Of a DNA stretch of 6,508 nucleotides, positions 1 to 4,205 are shown piece by piece; position 1 is the stretch's first letter; every line of letters begins with the position of its first letter. The translations under genes were made by a program, and so were the position numbers. The DNA comes from Flavobacteriales bacterium (GTDB taxonomy: Bacteria > Bacteroidota > Bacteroidia > NS11-12g > UBA955), in NCBI GenBank assembly GCA_947472115.1, contig CANIZU010000109.1, positions 1 through 6,508 of the forward strand, given 5' to 3'. The notes under the pieces were generated by a model. The model did no database searches and was not told the DNA's origin. It saw only the letters and a program-made list of their open reading frames with translations.

Positions 1-97
1 CAGACGTTTTCAAATTCTTACTGGTGTCGATTTTCTCACCGCAACCGGCCAATAGACCCAAGGCCAATACCGGAATGATTAATAATTGCTTTATCAT
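1..97 (-). CDS. Lipoprotein of unknown function, N-terminal 32 residues only
   Basis: The reading frame starts at the ATG at 97-95 and runs off the left edge of the window. The visible protein begins MIKQLLIIPVLALGLLAGCG. This is a short positive n-region (Lys3), a hydrophobic core (residues 5-17) and a lipobox LAGC with Cys19 as the predicted lipidated residue, which makes it a type II (signal peptidase II) secretion signal. The mature part begins GEKIDTSKNLKTS, polar and probably a linker. The protein is therefore expected to be anchored in a membrane facing the periplasm or the cell surface. Its start lies 15 bp after the stop of the ABC-F gene on the same strand, so the two are probably co-transcribed, although nothing shows a shared function. 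The functional domain is outside the window and I cannot name it. The lipoprotein call is firm and the identity is open. Confidence 0.8.
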   Translation of the reverse strand, partial: MIKQLLIIPVLALGLLAGCGEKIDTSKNLKTS

Positions 98-112
98 GTC
101 AAATTATTTGTT

Positions 113-1732
113 TTATAGTTTGTAAAGTTCTGCTTTTCTCTCCTTAATCTGCGCATCCTCCGCAAATTCTTCATAACTCATGTACTTGTCGATGATGCCA
201 TTTGGCGTAATCTCAATAATGCGATTGGCTATCGAATTGATAAACTCTTGGTCATGTGAGTGGAACAATACCACACCTGCATAATCCACCAACCCGTTGT
301 TCAACGCCTGAATGCTCTCCAAATCCAAGTGGTTGGTAGGTTCGTCCAACAACAAAACATTGGGATTCTCCAACATCAACTTACTCAGCATACATCTCAC
401 CTTTTCTCCCCCACTCAACACCGTACACATCTTCTGGGTTTCCTCGCCGCTAAACAACATACGACCCAAAAATCCGCGGACATACGTCTCGTCCTTCTCC
501 ACCGAATACTGCCTCAACCAATCCACCAAGTTGATTTTCTCCATGAAAAATTGCGCGTTTTCGTTAGGCAAATTACTCATCGTAACCGTCACTCCCCAAT
601 TGAATTCGCCCTTTGCTGGCTTAACCTCACCCCACAAAGTCTTGAAAAACTGATTCAAAGCCAATGTGTTACGACTGATAAATGCGATTTTATCGCCCTT
701 GCTCACCGTAAAGTTGATATTGCTAAACAATACCTCACCCGACTCCGCCTTGGCACTCAAATTCTCAACCGTTAAAATCTGATCGCCCACTTCTCTACCC
801 TGTTTCACAATGATACCAGGATACTTTCTTGTGCTCGGCTGAATCTCTTCGATGTTCAATTTCTCCAACATCTTCTTCCTCGCCGTGGCCTGTTTACTTT
901 TAGCTACGTTGGCACTGAATCGCGCGATAAACTCCTGCAATTCCTTCTTCTTGTCCTCCGACTTCTTATTCTGATCCGATCTCTGACGTAACGCCAACTG
1001 AGAACTCTGATACCAGAAAGTATAGTTACCGCTGAAAATTTGAATCTTACCAAAATCAATATCGCACACGTGCGTACATACATTATCCAAAAAGTGACGG
1101 TCATGACTCACAACCAACACCGTATTTTCAAAAATCGCCAAAAATTCTTCCAGCCAACGAATCGTATCAACGTCCAAATCATTCGTAGGTTCATCCATCA
1201 ACAACACATCTGGATTGCCAAACAATGCCTGCGCCAACAAAACACGAACCTTTTGGTTACCATTCAGATCCTTCACCAAATACTCGTGAAATTGTTCTTC
1301 GATGCCCAAGCTACTCAACAACTGCGCTGCATCACTCTCCGCATTCCAGCCATCCATCTCCGCAAATTCACCCTCCAACTCACTCGCACGCATGCCATCG
1401 TCCTCAGAAAAATCCTCCTTGGCGTACAACACTTCCTTTTCCTCCATAATCGACCACAACTTATGGTGTCCGCGGATTACCGTTTGCAAAACAGGATATT
1501 CATCAAAGGCAAAGTGGTTCTGGCTCAATACCGCCATTCGCTTACCTGGATCGATGTCCACAGAGCCCGTATTGGGTTCGATTTCTCCCGATAAAATCTT
1601 TAAAAACGTAGATTTACCCGCACCATTGGCACCGATAATTCCATAGCAGTTGCCATTGGTGAACTTGAGGTTGACCTCCTCAAACAAAACGCGCTTACCA
1701 AAACGCAAAGAAAGATTTGAAACTGAAAGCAT
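113..1732 (-). CDS. ybiT: ABC-F family ATPase, YbiT type (ribosome-associated, non-transport)
   Basis: A 539-residue protein with two tandem ATP-binding cassettes and no membrane segments, the layout of ABC-F proteins. Members whose role is known bind the ribosomal E site and act on translation. Domain 1 has Walker A GANGAGKST (34-42), signature LNGNQ (156-160), Walker B with DEPTNDLD (180-187, catalytic Glu181) and an SHD switch (209-211). A charged inter-domain linker follows at roughly 243-315, rich in Lys/Glu, including RFSANVAKSKQATARKKM. Domain 2 has signature LSGGE (439-443), Walker B DEPTNHLD (463-470, Glu464) and SHD (492-494). Its Walker A position reads SRNTLALNQF (353-362), with no Gly-Lys-Ser/Thr. 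From memory, the block FAFDEYPVLQTVIRGHHKLW (74-93) and the linker closely resemble E. coli YbiT, and the length fits that subfamily. The ATG at 1732 places the first beta strand normally and sits 20 nt after a clear promoter box. Antibiotic-resistance ABC-F function is less likely given the YbiT likeness. Confidence 0.93.
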   Translation of the reverse strand: MLSVSNLSLRFGKRVLFEEVNLKFTNGNCYGIIGANGAGKSTFLKILSGEIEPNTGSVDIDPGKRMAVLSQNHFAFDEYPVLQTVIRGHHKLWSIMEEKEVLYAKEDFSEDDGMRASELEGEFAEMDGWNAESDAAQLLSSLGIEEQFHEYLVKDLNGNQKVRVLLAQALFGNPDVLLMDEPTNDLDVDTIRWLEEFLAIFENTVLVVSHDRHFLDNVCTHVCDIDFGKIQIFSGNYTFWYQSSQLALRQRSDQNKKSEDKKKELQEFIARFSANVAKSKQATARKKMLEKLNIEEIQPSTRKYPGIIVKQGREVGDQILTVENLSAKAESGEVLFSNINFTVSKGDKIAFISRNTLALNQFFKTLWGEVKPAKGEFNWGVTVTMSNLPNENAQFFMEKINLVDWLRQYSVEKDETYVRGFLGRMLFSGEETQKMCTVLSGGEKVRCMLSKLMLENPNVLLLDEPTNHLDLESIQALNNGLVDYAGVVLFHSHDQEFINSIANRIIEITPNGIIDKYMSYEEFAEDAQIKERKAELYKL

Positions 1733-1752
1733 TATATACGAAAAATGAGCCG

Positions 1753-1760
1753 CAAAGTTA
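1753..1760 (-). promoter_or_regulatory. Bacteroidota-type -7 promoter box for the ABC-F gene
   Basis: Read on the minus strand this is TAACTTTG, a perfect match to the TAnnTTTG -7 consensus used by the primary sigma factor of Bacteroidota, followed by CGGC. It ends 20 nt before the ABC-F start codon, which implies a leader of roughly 13-16 nt. No TTG lies at the expected 19-21 bp upstream; the nearest T-rich stretch (GATTTTC) is closer, so the -33 element is weak or absent. The box lies in the 57-bp gap after the Nudix regulator gene. The ABC-F gene can therefore be transcribed independently of the regulator upstream of it. Confidence 0.72.
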
Positions 1761-1789
1761 CGGGTTATCCATGAAAATCGACGGTAATC

Positions 1790-2560
1790 TTAATTAAACA
1801 ATGTGAAAGAACCCTCCATTTTGAGGTTCACAAAGCCCAAAGGACTGTTTTCGAACAGATTTCGATTGAAAACATAATATCTAGCAGGCTTATTACTTAC
1901 GCCGTGTTGCTTTTCTGGCAGGGCCGCAATCACTCCAGAATTCAACATCTTACGCCTAAAATTGCGCTTGTCTAAGTCACGCTGCAAAATGGTCTCATAC
2001 AAGGCCTGCAAATCACTCATCGTAAATTTCTCCGGCAATAACTCAAACGCAATCGGCTGAATCTGAACCTTTTCACGCAAAGCCATCAACGCGCCTTCGG
2101 AAATCTCATTGTGGTCGAACGCCAACTCAGGAATCTCGCCAATAGGCAACCAAACCGCGCCTTTGCTAAACGAACCTGGCTGAATTTCCACTTTGCTACT
2201 TTCGATCAAAGCCATGTAGGCCACCGTAATCACCCGAGCGTCCGGATCCTGCCTTACGCCCTGCAACCAAGCCCTGTCTTTTGCTTTTGTGATTCGCAAT
2301 GGATCGCCAAAGGCCTGAAATTGCTGTAAGAAAATCCCCGTTAAACCCGTCAATTCCTTCAATACCCGAGCCGCCGCCTCATCCAAATTTTCATTGTCTC
2401 TAACCAAATCCCCTGGCAACGCATAATAGCTATCGTCCAACTCCGTCAGTGCGTTAGGAACCGTACGCTTAATCAGTAGCAAACGTAAAGTCTCTTTGCT
2501 GAAGCCAAAAATGACGCAATCAACGGAAACGTGGGGGTTTAATGATGGGCTTATCGACAT
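1790..2560 (-). CDS. NrtR-like Nudix-domain transcriptional regulator, probable sugar-responsive
   Basis: A 256-residue cytoplasmic protein with an N-terminal Nudix fold and a C-terminal winged helix, the NrtR-like arrangement. The Nudix box lies at about 51-73. Compared with the canonical GX5EX7REUXEEXGU it has Asp51 for the first Gly, keeps Arg65, Glu69 and Gly72, but has Val66 and Leu70 where metal-binding glutamates belong. Hydrolase activity is therefore unlikely and ligand sensing more plausible. The segment LLPEKFTMSDLQALYETIL followed by KRNFRRKM (198-205) matches the DNA-binding part typical of NrtR-like proteins, including the 'LDKRNFRRK' signature. The ATG at 2560 is chosen over a TTG two codons upstream. 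In other Bacteroidota, Nudix regulators of this type control pentose genes such as arabinose utilisation. Here the gene is divergent from a kinase-pgmB-GH65 operon, so I infer control of that operon and of itself. The ligand cannot be read from the sequence. Confidence 0.88.
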   Translation of the reverse strand: MSISPSLNPHVSVDCVIFGFSKETLRLLLIKRTVPNALTELDDSYYALPGDLVRDNENLDEAAARVLKELTGLTGIFLQQFQAFGDPLRITKAKDRAWLQGVRQDPDARVITVAYMALIESSKVEIQPGSFSKGAVWLPIGEIPELAFDHNEISEGALMALREKVQIQPIAFELLPEKFTMSDLQALYETILQRDLDKRNFRRKMLNSGVIAALPEKQHGVSNKPARYYVFNRNLFENSPLGFVNLKMEGSFTLFN

Positions 2561-2582
2561 GAACAATCTTTGCTCTAGCCCA

Positions 2583-2613
2583 CAAATTAACCCAAAATAA
2601 CAATGCTATGCAA
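2583..2613 (-). promoter_or_regulatory. Promoter of the Nudix regulator gene
   Basis: On the minus strand, a -33 TTG (end of a T run, 2613-2611) is followed after exactly 20 nt by TTAATTTG (2590-2583). The latter matches the TAnnTTTG -7 box except for T at its second position. The box ends 22 nt before the regulator's ATG, close to the spacing seen at the ABC-F gene. The spacing between elements fits the Bacteroidota pattern. The -33 element lies inside the inverted repeat at 2596-2625, so binding there could affect the regulator's own expression. Confidence 0.6.
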
Positions 2614-2625
2614 AAAATTGTTTTT
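2596..2625. promoter_or_regulatory. Imperfect inverted repeat, candidate operator over the regulator promoter
   Basis: The arms are AATAACAAT (2596-2604) and ATTGTTTTT (2617-2625). They match in 8 of 9 positions as inverted copies, separated by 12 nt and centred at about 2610. The 30-bp element covers the -33 region of the minus-strand promoter in the divergent gap. Dimeric winged-helix regulators commonly bind such sites, so autoregulation is plausible. The arms are AT-rich, and an AT-rich intergenic region can yield such repeats by chance, so this is only a candidate. Confidence 0.35.
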
Positions 2626-2627
2626 CA

Positions 2628-2644
2628 AGTGTTCGTTTGACACT
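2628..2644. promoter_or_regulatory. Inverted repeat AGTGT-N7-ACACT, candidate operator over the operon promoter
   Basis: A 17-bp element, AGTGTTCGTTTGACACT, has perfect 5-bp arms around a 7-nt spacer. The spacer contains the TTTG (2636-2639) that I assign as the -33 element of the plus-strand operon promoter. A dimeric repressor bound here would block polymerase. Its place between two divergent promoters beside a winged-helix regulator gene makes it the better of the two operator candidates. The arms are short and the element occurs once in the control region, so binding is inferred. Confidence 0.4.
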
Positions 2645-2665
2645 AAGCCTTTTTTCTTTAACTTG
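2636..2665 (+). promoter_or_regulatory. Promoter of the kinase-pgmB-GH65 operon
   Basis: A -33 TTTG (2636-2639) is followed after 19 nt by TAACTTG (2659-2665), which is the Bacteroidota -7 box TAnnTTTG with one T missing. It continues CG much as the perfect box before the ABC-F gene (TAACTTTGCG). The box ends only 13 nt before the kinase ATG at 2679, so the leader would be very short, about 6-9 nt, and no Shine-Dalgarno sequence is visible. The imperfect -7 box suggests a promoter that is modest or regulator-dependent. Confidence 0.55.
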
Positions 2666-2678
2666 CGTTGATTTTATT

Positions 2679-3536
2679 ATGATCTTAGTAGCAGACAGCG
2701 GAAGCACAAAGTGCGATTGGGTATTTACCGACGGAGAATCTCAGCGTTTATCGTTCCATACAATGGGTTTCAACCCTTTCTTTCACAACACAGAGTTGAT
2801 CGAAAGTGAAATTCGCAAAAACACCGAACTTGCTGCAGTTGCACCGATGGTTGACCATGTATTTTTCTATGGCGCCGGAGCAAGTAGTGCCTCAAGAAAC
2901 ATCATCATTGAGAATGCCCTAAAAGCCATATTTACCAAAGCAAATATCGTAGTTGATCACGATTTACTTGGCGCAGTCTATGCTACTTGCGGCGATGAAC
3001 CTGGAATTTCTTGTATTCTAGGAACCGGTAGCAATAGTTGCTACTATGATGGCAGTGTAATCCATGAAGTTGTTCCAGCTTTGGGTTACGTGCTAGGCGA
3101 CGAAGCCGGTGGGACGTTTTATGGCAAGGATTTACTCCGCATGTTCTTATACAAGGAGCTGCCCGAGAAAATCCACAATGGACTAATTGAAAGATTCAAC
3201 CTCACCAAAGAAGGCATCTTTGAAGCCGTTTATAACAAACCAAACCCCAACGTTTACCTAGCATCGTTCATGCGATTTCTGAGCGATAACCGCGATGAAA
3301 AATGGGTGCGCGATTTCATCTATAACGGTTTTAGCAAATTCATCAATATTCACATCTGGAAGTACGAAAACCACAAAGAAGTACCCGTTCACTTCGTGGG
3401 TTCAGTGGCTTACCACTTCAGCGATTTGTTGAAAGAGGCCTGCAAAATTCACCGCATCAACGTAGGTGTAATTACCAGAGAGCCCGTGATCAATTTGGTT
3501 GAATACCATTTGAGAAAATTGAAAATCTCTGCATAA
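2679..3536 (+). CDS. BadF/NAGK-type sugar kinase (annotatable as GlcNAc kinase; possible glucokinase)
   Basis: A 285-residue protein of the BadF/BadG/BcrA/BcrD ATPase family within the ASKHA fold, which includes N-acetylglucosamine, glucosamine and MurNAc kinases. The N-terminal MILVADSGSTKCDW carries the phosphate-1 loop DSGSTK (6-11). Asp95 in VDHDLLGA is the likely catalytic base by comparison with human NAGK Asp107. GTGSNS (115-120) is the phosphate-2 loop, followed by GYVLGDEAGG (136-145), and FVGSVA (239-244) belongs to the adenosine site. The length is normal for the compact bacterial form. The ATG at 2679 is chosen because the DSGSTK loop must lie at the N-terminus; an in-frame TTG at 2637 would sit inside the promoter. 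It is the first gene of an operon with pgmB and a GH65 phosphorylase. Those enzymes leave free glucose behind, so I infer that glucose may be the substrate. The sequence alone cannot separate glucose from amino sugars. Confidence 0.87.
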   Translation: MILVADSGSTKCDWVFTDGESQRLSFHTMGFNPFFHNTELIESEIRKNTELAAVAPMVDHVFFYGAGASSASRNIIIENALKAIFTKANIVVDHDLLGAVYATCGDEPGISCILGTGSNSCYYDGSVIHEVVPALGYVLGDEAGGTFYGKDLLRMFLYKELPEKIHNGLIERFNLTKEGIFEAVYNKPNPNVYLASFMRFLSDNRDEKWVRDFIYNGFSKFINIHIWKYENHKEVPVHFVGSVAYHFSDLLKEACKIHRINVGVITREPVINLVEYHLRKLKISA

Positions 3537-4177
3537 TGATTGCCTTAATCCTGGATTTAGACGGGGTTATTTGCGATACAGCCCATTTTCATTTTCTTGC
3601 TTGGGAGCGATTGGCCGCAGAATATGGCTATCAACTCACGCAAGACGACAATGAGAAACTGAAAGGCGTAAGTCGTGCCGATAGCCTAAAATTTATCCTT
3701 AAACTCGCCAACAAAACCCTTACCCATTCTGAGTTCGATGCCGATTTGGTTAGAAAAAACGAATGGTACCTAGAGTTGGTGAAAGATATGGGTCCATCCG
3801 ATGTCCTTCCCGGTGTTCCTGAGTTTTTTGCACAAGTAGATGACTTAAAATTGCCCTTGGCCTTGGGTTCTGCAAGCAAAAACGCGACGATGGTCCTCAC
3901 TCGAGTTGGTCTTGTAGAAGCCTTCGATGCCATTGTTGATGCCGGCCACGTAAAACAAGGCAAACCCCATCCCGAAACTTTCCTTACCGCCGCCGATATG
4001 ATTGGATTTCCTCCATCGCAGTGCTTGGTTTTTGAAGACAGCGCAGCGGGCGTGCAAGCGGCCATCGCCGGGGGTATGAGAGCCATTGGCATCGGCAAAC
4101 CCGAAGACCTTCCCGGCGCTATTATGCATATCAACAATCTCGGAGAATTCGATTTCGATTTTCTCGACGAATTATAA
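3536..4177 (+). CDS. pgmB: Beta-phosphoglucomutase (HAD superfamily)
   Basis: This enzyme converts beta-D-glucose 1-phosphate to glucose 6-phosphate in the cytoplasm, through a phospho-aspartate and a beta-glucose 1,6-bisphosphate intermediate. The 213-residue length is typical. HAD motif I is DLDGV with nucleophile Asp7 and acid/base Asp9. The cap-domain loop KGVSRADSL (43-51, Arg47) is the beta-phosphoglucomutase substrate signature. Motif II is GSASKNA (111-117). Lys143 lies in GKPHPETF and the Mg-binding Glu167-Asp168 in FEDSAAG. These positions are offset by one or two from the well-studied Lactococcus lactis enzyme (Asp8, Asp10, Lys145, Glu169, Asp170). The ATG overlaps the last base of the kinase TAA (TAATG), which suggests translational coupling. 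The GH65 phosphorylase encoded 28 bp downstream supplies its substrate. All key residues are present and I see nothing unusual. Confidence 0.95.
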   Translation: MIALILDLDGVICDTAHFHFLAWERLAAEYGYQLTQDDNEKLKGVSRADSLKFILKLANKTLTHSEFDADLVRKNEWYLELVKDMGPSDVLPGVPEFFAQVDDLKLPLALGSASKNATMVLTRVGLVEAFDAIVDAGHVKQGKPHPETFLTAADMIGFPPSQCLVFEDSAAGVQAAIAGGMRAIGIGKPEDLPGAIMHINNLGEFDFDFLDEL

Positions 4178-4185
4178 ACGTTTAT
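4174..4185. promoter_or_regulatory. Perfect 12-bp palindrome ATAAACGTTTAT between pgmB and the GH65 gene
   Basis: The palindrome includes the pgmB stop codon (4175-4177) and ends 20 bp before the GH65 start codon. Its AAACGTTT core with a central CpG resembles operators of LacI-family regulators, which control maltose genes in some Bacteroidota. No LacI-type gene is in the window. A perfect 12-mer palindrome is expected about once or twice in 6.5 kb by chance, so function is uncertain. Confidence 0.25.
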
Positions 4186-4205
4186 CTCACCACCCTTTCA
4201 ACCCC

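Noticed and set aside
1..60. Surface-export signal after the lipoprotein cysteine
   Set aside because: The residues after Cys19 (GEKIDTS) include a few charged ones but do not form the acidic cluster expected of a Bacteroidota lipoprotein export signal. Too little is visible to decide.
98..112. AT-rich TAATTTG just before the lipoprotein start as a separate promoter
   Set aside because: It is one T short of the -7 consensus and touches the start codon almost directly, so it cannot leave a normal leader. Read-through from the ABC-F gene is simpler.
260..1646. Several plus-strand frames opposite the ABC-F gene
   Set aside because: They lie fully inside a gene with unmistakable ABC motifs, and their translations are low-complexity (rich in Gln, His, Pro, Ser) with no recognisable domain or promoter.
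2561..2566. TTG start two codons upstream of the Nudix regulator ATG
   Set aside because: It adds only Met-Phe before an ordinary ATG, and nothing in the upstream sequence favours it.
2637..2678. TTG start giving a 14-residue N-terminal extension of the kinase
   Set aside because: The extension would overlap the promoter elements and put extra residues before the DSGSTK loop, which in this family sits right after a start like MILVA.
3631..4129. Minus-strand frames opposite pgmB
   Set aside because: They overlap a complete pgmB with all catalytic residues, and their translations show no family features.
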